Below, in pieces: positions 28,403-37,746 of a stretch of DNA of 64,000 nucleotides; position 1 is the stretch's first letter; every line of letters begins with the position of its first letter. The translations under genes and the position numbers were made by a program. The notes beneath the pieces were generated by a model that saw only the letters and a list, made by a program, of their open reading frames with translations, was not told the origin of the DNA and did no database searches. The stretch is from Sphingomonas mucosissima (GTDB taxonomy: Bacteria > Pseudomonadota > Alphaproteobacteria > Sphingomonadales > Sphingomonadaceae): assembly GCF_002197665.1 (NCBI RefSeq), contig NZ_NBBJ01000005.1, forward strand, positions 124,001 to 188,000, in the 5' to 3' direction.

Positions 28403-28633
28403 ATGACTAGAAAACAAGCTATGGATGCTCATTGTGCTGGATGCGGATACGATCCGTTTTCATCTGGCACCGCCAGGGAGCAGATTGCCCTTTGCGTATC
28501 TGTTGATTGCAACCTCCACCCATTCCGACCAATGCCGCGCCACTGTCGAAGGAACGGCGTAATTGATAAAGCAGCAATTAACGTGATTGCGGAAAAGCTA
28601 GAAGCCGCCGAAGCGCGCAGGGTAAATCGGTAA
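28403..28633 (+). CDS. small Cys-rich phage-type protein
   Basis: 76 residues. Cys at C11, C14, C31 and C36 in the pattern CAGCGYDPFSSGT ... CVSVDCNLHPFRP, which resembles short Cys-rich proteins common in phages and islands (CxxC ... LCxxxxCxLxPFR). Probably zinc-binding. The spacing from the preceding gene and the phage-like pattern suggest a regulatory or DNA-related role, unknown. Confidence 0.6.
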   Translation: MTRKQAMDAHCAGCGYDPFSSGTAREQIALCVSVDCNLHPFRPMPRHCRRNGVIDKAAINVIAEKLEAAEARRVNR

Positions 28634-28777
28634 AAACCATCCGACTTTTGCAGCAAAACTCTGTCAAAACGCGCGCTACAGCCGCAATCGGGAGGTTTAG
28701 GGTATGTCGTGTACCTAGCCAACGATCTGACTTGTAGCGCTGAAAATGGCAGAGTTTTCTTGCAAGGCTTCGAAGGC

Positions 28778-29356
28778 TCAAGCGAGCGAGCAATAGCGCT
28801 TAACGGTGGCGCTCGATAACCCGAACTGCGCCGCCGTCTTGGCGATGCTGGCACCATTTGCCTTGCGCCAAGCTACAACCTCGCTGCGATCCGCCGCCAT
28901 AGGCCTACCGAGGCTAGCCTTACCCTTGTGGGTCCTACCTGTCGTAGCAAGCGCCGCGCGGGCTGCGGCGCGACCCGCATCGCAGCGCTCCTTAATCCTT
29001 TGCCTTTCCATGTCGGCAATCTGCGCAAGTACGGCGACGATCAACTCCCCTACACCCTTGCCGATAGGCCCGAGGCCCCGCACGTCTACGGTCACGCCCT
29101 TCTCTAGTAAGCGGCGGACCGTTGCCTGTACGTCCAGCGCATCACGACCAAGACGATCGATGGCATAGATGCAGAGGGTGTCACCCTCGCGGGCATAAGA
29201 AAGTAATGAGGCGAAGCCAGGACGATCGGCGGCAAGGATGCTGCCGCTTACCCCTTCGTCTACAAACTCCTTGTCGAATGAACCGCCAAGCGCGTTGCGC
29301 TGTGCTTCGATGCTCTGATCAGAAGTGGAAACCCGGAAGTAGGCTAGGCGGCTCAT
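28778..29356 (-). CDS. serine recombinase (resolvase/invertase family)
   Basis: 192 residues. The catalytic N-terminal domain shows FRVSTSDQ with nucleophile Ser10 and Arg8, and AIDRLGRDALDVQ and the conserved ERQRIKERC region. A C-terminal helix-turn-helix (KTAAQFGLSSATVKRY) binds DNA. Length matches small resolvase/invertases, not large serine integrases, so it probably resolves multimers or inverts a segment rather than integrating the island. It is transcribed divergently from the SIR2-NACHT gene. A pair of inverted 9-bp repeats (AAAACTCTG 28655, CAGAGTTTT 28750) lies downstream. Confidence 0.9.
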   Translation of the reverse strand: MSRLAYFRVSTSDQSIEAQRNALGGSFDKEFVDEGVSGSILAADRPGFASLLSYAREGDTLCIYAIDRLGRDALDVQATVRRLLEKGVTVDVRGLGPIGKGVGELIVAVLAQIADMERQRIKERCDAGRAAARAALATTGRTHKGKASLGRPMAADRSEVVAWRKANGASIAKTAAQFGLSSATVKRYCSLA

Positions 29357-29544
29357 AGGTCAGCGACTCGCTCATAAGTTACGCCACCATTTATGCGCCT
29401 AGCGCACATAGAGTCAACATACCTTATGATCCGACTTGTAGGCACCGATAGGACCTGGCGCAGAACGTACAACTTAATGCCCTTGTCGTTCTTTTTCGAC
29501 CATTCGGACTCGCAAGACTTGCGAGGTCCAAGCTTTATGTTCAA
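29353..29544 (-). CDS. small hypothetical protein coupled to the serine recombinase
   Basis: 63 residues (MNIKLGPRKSCESEWSKK...), starting at TTG 29544 with only a weak AAAG upstream. Its TGA overlaps the recombinase ATG (ATGA), which supports a real coupled gene. It is basic in the N-terminal half and has no recognisable domain. An unused open frame remains possible. Confidence 0.35.
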   Translation of the reverse strand: MNIKLGPRKSCESEWSKKNDKGIKLYVLRQVLSVPTSRIIRYVDSMCARRINGGVTYERVADL

Positions 29545-29554
29545 ACTTTAGAGG

Positions 29555-32500
29555 ATGGAAAATATCGAAGATATTCGTGCGTCGGCCAAGGCGGGGCAAC
29601 TGGTAATCGTAACAGGTGCAGGTACCAGCCTTGCAATCGCACATCCAACTACGCCTGCAAGCGACTGGCCTAGTCTCCTACGTGGATCCTTTCAATATGC
29701 AAAAGCTTTGGGGCGTATCGATGAAAAACAGCACAAGCGCTGGGCTGACACCATAGCATCTGGTGATCTCGACGAACTTCTAGGAGCCGCCGAGTTTGTC
29801 GGTCGCAAGCTTGATGGAAGAAGCGGGTTGCTATTTGCTAGGTGGTTAGATAGCACTTTCTCACGTCTAAAGCTAGCTGGCAGTCACCCGTTAAGAACTT
29901 GCATATCCGACCTAGTAAGGTGCGGAGTTCCGATATCTACGTTAAACTATGACACTCTTCTCGAAAAGGCGACTAGGCTACCCGCGGTAAGCATGTCGAA
30001 TCCTAGACGGGTGATGGACTGGGCTAGAAGAGAAGTTCCAGGGATTCTCCACTTGCATGGAGTCTGGGATGAACCCGAGACCGTAGTGCTCGGCGTAAGC
30101 GACTACAATGAAACAACCACGGACGAGTTCCGGTTGAACCTTCAACGCGCCTTATCATCATTCAACAGGATACTATTCGTTGGCTGTGGAGACACGCTTT
30201 ACGACCCTAATCTTAGCGCTCTCCTGCGATGGATGAAAGATGTACTTGGTGCTGCCGGATTGCAGCATTATGCTGCGGTTCGTAATTCAGAAGTGGAAGA
30301 AAAGCTTCGTGATCCTCTATGGCAGGGCTTAGTTGTGCCGATTGGATACGGCGACAACTATGCTGACCTTCCTGGATTTCTAACAAAAAGTATTCTAGAG
30401 GAACTTAATCAAGGCAAACGATCGAGATCAAAAAAGGCTGACCAAGACGCTGAGTCGGTTCGGAACTACCGACGCTTTCTCGTAGCAGACTGCGGGAAAA
30501 TGACTATCGAAGGCGTTCGCGCTGACTCGGATACCGCAAAACAGAAATTCGATATCGAGCGGCTGTTTGTTCCTTTGCACGTTGATCCGATCCCGCCTGA
30601 CTTTCCAGCGACCGAGAAGGATCGAGAAAAGAAAATAAAGGACTGGGAAAGGAAAAACCCTCGGTCACTGCCATTTGGAGACGCCTTATCCAAGCATAGC
30701 AGGATCGCTCTGCTTGCCCTCCCTGGCGGAGGTAAAACTCTTCTTCTAAAAAGGCTTGCAGTCGCTTACGCTGAGCCTGCACGTCGCTCGGCGACTGACG
30801 ACAACCTTCCCGACCATGACTTGATTCCGGTTCTGATCCGCTGCCGGGAGTGGCGCGACTACATCACCTACCCTATCTCTTCTATAATCGCGAAACTGCC
30901 TGAAATAACGGGGCAGACTGGCTTATCGGGTCTCGCCGAAGCCTTGGAGAAGAGACTTAAGAGTGGGAAACTTCTTCTCCTTGTCGATGGTTTAGACGAA
31001 ATACATAGTGACGCCGACCGTTCCACATTTGTCGACAATCTTGAGCGTTTCCTAGAGGATTACCCGAAAGTACGACTTGTTGTAACCAGCCGAGAAGCTG
31101 GATTTGCTCTTGTAGCCCCCTCGCTGATGCGCTTCTGCTCGCGTTGGCGCATTTCGAACCTTTCTGCCGATGCTATCCAACAATTGTGCAACCATTGGCA
31201 CTCCCTGATGGGTGGTTCAGGACCACAGATCATGGAGGAGGCTAAAGAGGTTGAGAACGCTATCCTTGAAAACGATGCCTTGCGAAGGTTGGCAGAGAAT
31301 CCACTTCTATTAACCATGCTGCTTGTTGTGAAGCATGGTTATGGAAGATTGCCGCCCGACCGAGTGACATTGTATGATAGAGCGGTCGAGGTGCTTCTAG
31401 ATACGTGGAATATCAAAGGCCATGAAGCACTCAACCCTCGCGAAGCCGTGCCGCAACTCGCCTACATTGCCTATCGTATGACGCAGGAAGGAAAGCAGAC
31501 GGCGACGGAGCGTGAACTACTTGGTTTGATTGAGGAGTGTCGTCGAGAAGTACCGATGATTCGGCTGTACGCCAAAGATACACCCAGTGAATTTCTTCGT
31601 AGGGTCGAACTGCGATCGAGTCTTCTTTTCGAAGCCGGAAAGTCCCTCGAAGGCCGGCGTGCCGTGCCCTTTTATCAGTTCCGCCACTTGACCTTCCAAG
31701 AGTATATGACAGCCATTGCTGTCGTAGAAGGGCATTACAGAGACTATAGGGAGAGCGACTCTATTGTACTGCCGATTGGGGAAAACTTCCTTTCAGACGA
31801 GTGGAAGGAGGTTATACCTATGGCGGCAGTGCTGGCCAAGAAGCGAGCTTCTTCGCTTATTACTCCATTACTAGAGATTGCAGAGCGTGCTGAAAGCGAC
31901 TTCCTTGCAGGCGAGCATAAGAGCGAGAGGTATGCCTTCGGTTCATCCTACAGGATGCCGCCACCTGTTTCTAGGTTGTTGCAATGTCTAGTTGAGGAGG
32001 CCGAGTTTAGTCAGGAGAACTTGGACAGGGCGCTACGGCTAATATCTACTTTCGCCCACGGATGCCAGACGCAAGAAAGCTGGTCCTCCGTAATGAGGGG
32101 TCCTTTCGGGGAGCCCCTTTTCGAGGAGGCTTGGCGGAACTTTAAATCAGGAAATTTGCCCCGCGAATCTTGGATGAGAAACACAGTTGCACTTATGGCG
32201 GTGGACCGGCAACCGTTGGATCACTGGTTGTCCGACCATGGTGTTTCAGAAATGAAAGCAGGTTTGTCCTCAAGGGACGATGATCGTGTGGGTCGAGCGG
32301 CGGCTACGATCTGTGGTGTTTTGTGGAAGGCCAGCAGTGCGGGTGCCGCTCGCTATATTGAAACGCAACCATTTCTAGAAGAAGCGATTGTCAAGAACGT
32401 AAAGCCTATTTGGGTGCATAGTGCATGGGCCTTAGGTCTAATGCACAATAGGCACGCGGACGGAAGATTAGCACTGCCCGCAGTTGCTCCGGTGACTCTT

Positions 32501-32914
32501 GATACGCTCTCCGATATCTGGTTTTCGGAAGACGGCGATTACGATGACGGTATCGCCGCATTTGCGTTGTCCGCACTCTGCCCTTTGGCGAGGGGAGGGT
32601 GGATGCCAAAACTCGACGCAGCGAGGAAAGAGCATATCAGGCGTACTATTATGCGCGGTGACGAGGATGAAGCATTTAAGGGACGCTCAAATCGAGAAAC
32701 TGCGGCGATTTTGGCCTATCTCTGCGACATTGATGTGGATCATGATGCGGCGTTGCATGGTTTGAGCCTCAGGTTTTTCAGGAACTCTGACTCAGATCGA
32801 GATCTCGCTATATTGAAGCACTATAAAGCAACTGATAGTCAGATTGAACAAATGAGGCGGACGGGGCAGCTAAGTCGGAGAAGGCGATCCGCAAGTAGTC
32901 GCTCAAGCAGCTAG
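29555..32914 (+). CDS. SIR2-NACHT antiphage-type NLR-like protein (Avs/bNACHT class)
   Basis: 1119 residues. Residues about 1-290 form a SIR2 NADase-type domain: GAGTS (21-25), TLNYD (129-133) and HLHG (166-169). Residues about 380-610 are a NACHT/STAND NTPase: Walker A ALPGGGKT with Lys394, Walker B LLLLVDGLDE (Asp478, Asp481, Glu482), VTSRE (510-514), and ENPLLLTML (581-589). FRHLTFQEYMTA (709-720) is the usual winged-helix end of this module. The remaining 400 residues are helical repeat-like with an Arg/Ser-rich tail. Known SIR2-STAND proteins degrade NAD+ on sensing phage; this gene sits at the attR end, typical of defence cargo. The start has only GAGG immediately before it, so the message may be leaderless. 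Confidence 0.9.
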   Translation: MENIEDIRASAKAGQLVIVTGAGTSLAIAHPTTPASDWPSLLRGSFQYAKALGRIDEKQHKRWADTIASGDLDELLGAAEFVGRKLDGRSGLLFARWLDSTFSRLKLAGSHPLRTCISDLVRCGVPISTLNYDTLLEKATRLPAVSMSNPRRVMDWARREVPGILHLHGVWDEPETVVLGVSDYNETTTDEFRLNLQRALSSFNRILFVGCGDTLYDPNLSALLRWMKDVLGAAGLQHYAAVRNSEVEEKLRDPLWQGLVVPIGYGDNYADLPGFLTKSILEELNQGKRSRSKKADQDAESVRNYRRFLVADCGKMTIEGVRADSDTAKQKFDIERLFVPLHVDPIPPDFPATEKDREKKIKDWERKNPRSLPFGDALSKHSRIALLALPGGGKTLLLKRLAVAYAEPARRSATDDNLPDHDLIPVLIRCREWRDYITYPISSIIAKLPEITGQTGLSGLAEALEKRLKSGKLLLLVDGLDEIHSDADRSTFVDNLERFLEDYPKVRLVVTSREAGFALVAPSLMRFCSRWRISNLSADAIQQLCNHWHSLMGGSGPQIMEEAKEVENAILENDALRRLAENPLLLTMLLVVKHGYGRLPPDRVTLYDRAVEVLLDTWNIKGHEALNPREAVPQLAYIAYRMTQEGKQTATERELLGLIEECRREVPMIRLYAKDTPSEFLRRVELRSSLLFEAGKSLEGRRAVPFYQFRHLTFQEYMTAIAVVEGHYRDYRESDSIVLPIGENFLSDEWKEVIPMAAVLAKKRASSLITPLLEIAERAESDFLAGEHKSERYAFGSSYRMPPPVSRLLQCLVEEAEFSQENLDRALRLISTFAHGCQTQESWSSVMRGPFGEPLFEEAWRNFKSGNLPRESWMRNTVALMAVDRQPLDHWLSDHGVSEMKAGLSSRDDDRVGRAAATICGVLWKASSAGAARYIETQPFLEEAIVKNVKPIWVHSAWALGLMHNRHADGRLALPAVAPVTLDTLSDIWFSEDGDYDDGIAAFALSALCPLARGGWMPKLDAARKEHIRRTIMRGDEDEAFKGRSNRETAAILAYLCDIDVDHDAALHGLSLRFFRNSDSDRDLAILKHYKATDSQIEQMRRTGQLSRRRRSASSRSSS

Positions 32915-33071
32915 TTGGACGTAGCGCACCTCTGATTCAGGGCGGTTGCGCATGTTATCGGGAAGCACAAGAGTGATCTTGTAGAGCGGATGGTTTGTGG
33001 CTTAAGAGCGAAATCGGAGCGATAGAAGCTAAGCGTTTCAGCGTTTTGTGTTTTGTGCTTTTCCGGGCCTT

Positions 33072-33118
33072 CCCTCCGAAGGCAGAGGCCACAGGTTCGA
33101 ATCCTGTCGGGTGCGCCA
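33072..33118 (+). repeat. attR: 47-bp direct repeat of the tRNA-Arg 3' end
   Basis: Identical to 18835-18881. The bases upstream (CTTT versus CTGC) and downstream (GCTT versus AAGC) differ. It marks the right end of the island and carries only the 3' part of the tRNA, not a functional gene. Confidence 0.96.
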
Positions 33119-33293
33119 GCTTTACAACAAGATGGTGGATGCGGCTGTCGTGCGCGCTGCGTTGGCCGTGGCTAGCGTTGGCCGTGCCGCGCTGGCAGAT
33201 CGCGTGAAACATATTCCCCTTTTGCGGCGTCTTAGGCAGCAACCCCGATTGGTCGGGGCTGTCGCGCTCGACGAACCAGCAAGGAGACCTTGT

Positions 33294-34736
33294 TTGCGCA
33301 CATTCGCCCTGATTACCGCCAGCGCCGCAATGGCATTGTCCCCGATCGCTGCCGCTGCGCAGACCGCACGCGCCATTTCTCAGGCCGACCGCGCGCAAGG
33401 GACGCAGGCTAATCCGCAACTCGTCGCCGAGTTCGGCGGGCGCTACAATGGACCGCAGGCGGCCTTTGTCGAGCGGGTCGGGAAGCGCGTGGCGCTGCAA
33501 TCGGGATTGTCGAATGCGCAGGACGATTTCACCGTCCAGCTGCTCAACTCACCGGCAGAGAACGCCTTTGCGATCCCGGGCGGATACATCTACGTTACGC
33601 GGCAATTGCTGGCGTTGATGAACAGCGAAGACGAGCTTGCCTTCGTGATGGGGCACGAGGTTGGCCATGTGGCCGCGCGGCACTCGGCCGGACGCCAGCG
33701 GACCAACACGCTCGGCGGCGTGCTGGCCGGGATCGTCGGTGCGGCAGCCGGCAACTCCGCCCTTGGGCAATTGGTGGCTACCGGGGCACAGCGGGCGTCG
33801 CAGCTCTATGGCCTGAAATATGGGCGCGACCAGGAATATCAGGCGGATGGACTAGGCGTGCGCTATGTGGCTGGTGCGGGCTACGATCCTGGGGCCGCGC
33901 CGCTGATCCTCGGGCAACTGGGCGCGAGCTCCTCGCTGACTGCGCGGGCATCGGGCAATAGCACGGGGGGCATTCCCACGTGGCTGAGCACGCACCCGTC
34001 GAGCACCGACCGCGTCGCCAGGGCGCGGGCCCTGGCGCAACAGGCGAGCCGTGCTGGCACTCGGCCGGCGCAGGACGTGACGTTCCTGAGGATGCTCGAC
34101 GGGCTGCGCTATGACGATGATCCCGCACAGGGCGTGGTCGACGGACAGACGTTCCGCCATCCCGTGATGCGGATCAAGTTCAGCGCGCCGGCCGGCTATA
34201 AGATCGCGAACTCGACCGAGGCCGTGACGGTACAAGGTGCGCGCGGTCAGGCGCAGCTGAGCGCCGCACCTCGGGGCACGACCGATCCTGCTGCGGCGGT
34301 GGTGCAGGGCTTTCAGGCCCTGGGCGCGCGCGTCTCTTCCGATCAGGTGCGCATGACGAGCGTGGGAGGCCGGCAGGCAGCCACGGCGACGGTCAGTGCG
34401 ACCGCGAACAACCAGCGCGTCGACGCAACGGTGATCGCATTGCCGCTGGCGGGTGCGACCTACCTTTGGACGATCGTCACACCGGCGCAAAGCGGCATTG
34501 CGGCGTTTGAGCCGTTGCTCGCCAGTTTCACCACCATGTCCGATGCGGAAGTGAGCGCCATCCGCGGGAAGCGCATCCGCATCCACACGGTGCGTGCGGG
34601 CGACACGATCGACACGCTGGCGCGGCAGATGGCCTATGGCGATCTTCAGCGAGAGCGCTTTCTGACGCTCAATGGCCTTTCACCGACGGCGCCTCTGAGG
34701 CCTGGGATGCTCGTAAAGCTGGTGGTGGCGGGGTGA
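33294..34736 (+). CDS. M48-family metallopeptidase with signal peptide and LysM-like tail
   Basis: 480 residues from TTG 33294, chosen because AAGGAG lies seven bases upstream and the protein then begins with a clean signal peptide (MRTFALITASAAMALSPIAAAA). The zinc motif is MGHEVGHVAARH. The C-terminal 50 residues (IHTVRAGDTIDTLARQM) are LysM-like and could bind peptidoglycan. BepA/LoiP-like M48 enzymes work in outer-membrane quality control. An in-frame extension upstream to 33048 runs into attR. It was the neighbour of tRNA-Arg before the island arrived. Confidence 0.92.
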   Translation: MRTFALITASAAMALSPIAAAAQTARAISQADRAQGTQANPQLVAEFGGRYNGPQAAFVERVGKRVALQSGLSNAQDDFTVQLLNSPAENAFAIPGGYIYVTRQLLALMNSEDELAFVMGHEVGHVAARHSAGRQRTNTLGGVLAGIVGAAAGNSALGQLVATGAQRASQLYGLKYGRDQEYQADGLGVRYVAGAGYDPGAAPLILGQLGASSSLTARASGNSTGGIPTWLSTHPSSTDRVARARALAQQASRAGTRPAQDVTFLRMLDGLRYDDDPAQGVVDGQTFRHPVMRIKFSAPAGYKIANSTEAVTVQGARGQAQLSAAPRGTTDPAAAVVQGFQALGARVSSDQVRMTSVGGRQAATATVSATANNQRVDATVIALPLAGATYLWTIVTPAQSGIAAFEPLLASFTTMSDAEVSAIRGKRIRIHTVRAGDTIDTLARQMAYGDLQRERFLTLNGLSPTAPLRPGMLVKLVVAG

Positions 34737-35238
34737 TCTCATCGCTTTTGGGATGAGGTGGCGGCCATTGCGTGGACACGGTGGGTGCTTGTCTTAGCCA
34801 CGCTCCGGAGCTCCAAGGCGCGAAACCGATGGCGGCACTGTTGCTGCTGGCGGTACCTGTCACCGCAACCCTTGCTGCACTCCAGGATCGAAGAACAAGC
34901 ATGATCTCAACGTGTTCGGGCCTTGGTGGCGAAAGTACTCGTCCGGGCAGTGGCAGCGTTCCCGGGCTTCCGCTTCGTTCTGTGAAGCGGAAGAGCCGGC
35001 GAGCGGCGGGATGATTCGCGTGGTCCTTGCGGCCGCGCTCATCGGCGGAGCGTCCCACTGGATCTGAAGATCTGTTCGCAGGTGCGAGACGCGCCGGTCG
35101 GTGGGTGCAGAGGCCTTTCCGGCGAGAACGGTGAGACGCTTGATATATACTCGCTCTTGCGAGTCTGATTTCTCGCGGAACGCGGGACAAAAAAATAGCG
35201 GCCCGAAGGCCGCTATTTTCTTCAACATCAGCCGAAGC
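34737..35238. other. gene-free region after the M48 gene
   Basis: 502 bases. Frames at 34772-35014 (plus) and 34860-35228 (minus) show no reliable start or domain; the plus frame has a hydrophobic stretch but ends in Arg/Ser-rich filler. A hairpin terminator for the minus-strand gene lies at 35192-35219. Nothing else supported. Confidence 0.5.
35192..35219 (-). terminator. rho-independent-type terminator of the small membrane protein gene
   Basis: AAAATAGCGGCC (35192-35203) pairs perfectly with GGCCGCTATTTT (35208-35219) around CGAA. Because the arms end in A and T runs it can act in both directions. It sits 20 bases past the stop of the gene at 35239. Confidence 0.8.
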
Positions 35239-35466
35239 TTAGTTGCTGTCCGCCTCGTCGTCCGAGTCGGCGATGATCACGATGCCCGCGATCACAGCAG
35301 CAGCCGCCAGGATGGCAACGATGATGCCACCGCCAGCAGCTTCTTCGCTGTCAGCAGCCGGAGCGCTGGCGCGCGAAACCTTGGCCGTCGAGGCCGGAGC
35401 GGCAACGGCAGGAGCAGCTGCCAGCGAGGCAGCGGCAACGACCGCGAAATAGTTACGAAGCTTCAT
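35239..35466 (-). CDS. small exported/membrane hypothetical protein
   Basis: 75 residues. Signal peptide MKLRNYFAVVAAASLAAAPAVAA, a Ser/Ala/Glu-rich middle, then a hydrophobic helix GGGIIVAILAAAAVIAGIVIIA and an acidic tail DSDDEADSN. ATG 35466 has GGGAG at seven bases. Small proteins of this build are frequent in sphingomonads; function unknown. Confidence 0.8.
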   Translation of the reverse strand: MKLRNYFAVVAAASLAAAPAVAAPASTAKVSRASAPAADSEEAAGGGIIVAILAAAAVIAGIVIIADSDDEADSN

Positions 35467-35599
35467 CACGAACTCCCTTTTTTGTCCGTCGATTCCCTCT
35501 GACAGAGAACCGATCCCAACGCAATGGTTATAGCGCACCGTACAGGTGGGAGTTCCACCGTTTTTACGCTGTGTTGCAACAATTCAACGCTTATCATCG

Positions 35600-36382
35600 T
35601 CACTCAGCGGCGGCCTCAAGTATTTGAGCCGTATCAAGGAACCATCGCTCCCGCGCCTCCAGCCCAATCGCGGTGAGTCGACCGGATCGGTAGGCGCCCG
35701 TGTCGATACCAATTCGATTATCGCGCTGATCGACGTCGTCGGTGATCGTGTGGCCATGCACCACCAGACGGCCGTGATTCGCGGCAGAATCGAGGAACGG
35801 CTGACGAATCCAGCGCAGATCGCTCGGGGTTTGTTGCTCCAAGGCCACACCGGGGCGGATGCCCGCATGAACAAACAGATAGTCCCCCTCGATCAGATAC
35901 TCGTGAAGCGAGCGGAGGAAGGCAATGTGTTCGCGCGGAACGGCACGTTCGATCATGTCGGCGAGTTCTGGAATGCTCGCAACGTCGATCTCGTGCGGGT
36001 CCATGCCATAGCTGAGGAGAGTCTCTAAGCCGCCCGCGCGGAGGAACAGCCGCACCAACTCGCCATTCCCCTCATACGCACCGAGAAAGATCTCCTCGTG
36101 ATTGCCGCTGAGGCACCGCGTGTCCGGGCGCTCGGCGCACAATGCCCGGACGCGTTCCACCACGCCCGCAGAATCGGGCCCACGGTCGACCAGGTCACCG
36201 AGAAAGATCAATCCAGTGGCCGCACTGCCGCGTTTCGCATCGTCTTCGTCAATGCGAGCGAGCAATTGATCAAGCAGGTCCAGCCGGCCGTGGATGTCGC
36301 CGATGGCGTAGATGCGGCGGCCTTGCGGCAGCTCTGCCGCGATGGGTTCGGAACGACGGCGCGTGAAAAGGCGCGAAAGCAT
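35600..36382 (-). CDS. metallophosphoesterase (serine/threonine phosphatase-like)
   Basis: 260 residues. Dimetal phosphoesterase motifs in order: GDIHG, GDLVDRG, GNHE, then a later GH pattern VHGHT near the C-terminus. This is the bis(5'-nucleosyl)-tetraphosphatase / protein phosphatase fold. The true substrate is unknown. It stands alone on the minus strand. Confidence 0.88.
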   Translation of the reverse strand: MLSRLFTRRRSEPIAAELPQGRRIYAIGDIHGRLDLLDQLLARIDEDDAKRGSAATGLIFLGDLVDRGPDSAGVVERVRALCAERPDTRCLSGNHEEIFLGAYEGNGELVRLFLRAGGLETLLSYGMDPHEIDVASIPELADMIERAVPREHIAFLRSLHEYLIEGDYLFVHAGIRPGVALEQQTPSDLRWIRQPFLDSAANHGRLVVHGHTITDDVDQRDNRIGIDTGAYRSGRLTAIGLEARERWFLDTAQILEAAAE

Positions 36383-36453
36383 AAGCGGCCGATATATTGG
36401 GAAGAACGACTCCTTTAGACAAGGGCGCTCGCACCCGCAACATTCGCCGGAGT

Positions 36454-37746
36454 TTAGCTCGCCATTTGCAACCGGCGTGGCGCCTGGGCTTGCGGCTGAT
36501 CCGGCCAGATGCCCCTGGTGTCCAGCACATGCTTGTCGACCCGCTCTTCCAGCGGCACCGAACGGAAGACGTCATGGTCGACCAGGACGATCATCAGCGG
36601 GCAACGCTCGATAGCGGAGTCGATGTCGATCAGCGTGGCGCCTGCTGAGGCGAGCGAATCGGGGAGCTGCGCGGCATAAGGCTCGACGATGCGGATGCGG
36701 CTGCCGAACCGCTCGGCAAGCGCCTGCGCGACGCGAAGCGCCGGGCTTTCGCGGAAGTCATCGATATTCGCCTTGAACGCGAGACCGAGGCAGGCGACCG
36801 GCACGCCGGGGTTGGCCTCGATCATGGCGGCGGCGCGGGCGATGACATGATCGGTCTTGCCGTCATTCACTTCGCGCGCGGTGCGGATCAGCGGCGTGTT
36901 GGCGGGATCGGCGGCAACCAGGAACCATGGGTCTACGGCGATGCAATGGCCGCCAACGCCAGGGCCCGGCTGAAGAATGTTCACGCGGGGGTGGCGATTG
37001 GCGAGGCGAATGACTTCCCACACATCGACACCCATCGTTTCCGCAACAAGGCTCAGCTCATTGGCGAAGGCGATGTTGACGTCTCTGAACGCATTCTCGG
37101 TCAGCTTCGTCATTTCCGCGGCGCGTGCATTGGTGGTGACGCAGGCGCCACGCACGAAGCGACGGTAGAAAGTCAGCGCCTTGCGCGCGCAGCGCGGCGT
37201 TATCCCGCCGATCACCCGGTCGTTATCGATCAGTTCAACCAAGATGCGCCCCGGCAGCACGCGTTCGGGGCAGTAAGCGACGGCATAATCTGCGCCTTCG
37301 CCGAGGCCCGGTGCGCGCAGATCGGGGCGAAGGCTGGCGAGGAGATCGCGGACCTTCTCCGTCGTGCCGACCGGCGACGTTGATTCCAGGATGACCGTAT
37401 CGCCTGCCTTCAGCACTGCCGAGAGATTGGTGGCTGCTTGCAGAACATAAGCGATGTCCGGCGAGCGATCGTCCATGAAGGGGGTGGGCACCGCGATGAC
37501 AAAGACGTCCGCCGGCTCGATCCGGGTCGAGGCGCGCAGATGACCGCGCGACACAACACCCGACACCAGGCCGTCGAGATCGACCTCCTCGATATGCACC
37601 CGGCCGGAATTAATCGTGTCGACCACCGACTGGTGAACGTCGATGCCCAAAACGCGGGCGCCGGTTCGCGCGATCACGGCGGCGGTGGGCAGGCCGATGT
37701 AGCCTAGCCCGAGCACCACGACATTCAGTTCGTTATCCGACTTCAT
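36454..37746 (-). CDS. wecC: UDP-N-acetyl-D-mannosamine dehydrogenase
   Basis: Oxidises UDP-ManNAc to UDP-ManNAcA for surface polysaccharide. 430 residues from ATG 37746 (MKSDNELNVVVLGLG): NAD motif GLGYIGLPTA, ESTSPVGTTEKV, and the catalytic Cys in GVGGHCIAVDPWF. It overlaps the wecB stop by 14 bases, so the two are translationally coupled. A longer frame to 37881 lies inside wecB. Confidence 0.9.
   Translation of the reverse strand: MKSDNELNVVVLGLGYIGLPTAAVIARTGARVLGIDVHQSVVDTINSGRVHIEEVDLDGLVSGVVSRGHLRASTRIEPADVFVIAVPTPFMDDRSPDIAYVLQAATNLSAVLKAGDTVILESTSPVGTTEKVRDLLASLRPDLRAPGLGEGADYAVAYCPERVLPGRILVELIDNDRVIGGITPRCARKALTFYRRFVRGACVTTNARAAEMTKLTENAFRDVNIAFANELSLVAETMGVDVWEVIRLANRHPRVNILQPGPGVGGHCIAVDPWFLVAADPANTPLIRTAREVNDGKTDHVIARAAAMIEANPGVPVACLGLAFKANIDDFRESPALRVAQALAERFGSRIRIVEPYAAQLPDSLASAGATLIDIDSAIERCPLMIVLVDHDVFRSVPLEERVDKHVLDTRGIWPDQPQAQAPRRLQMAS

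Noticed and set aside
33048..33293. N-terminal extension of the M48 peptidase into attR
   Set aside because: It would begin in the island side of the junction and hide a clear signal peptide with a good ribosome site at TTG 33294.
34772..35228. Frames in the gap after the M48 gene
   Set aside because: Hydrophobic start of the plus frame is followed by filler; the minus frame runs through the terminator hairpin.
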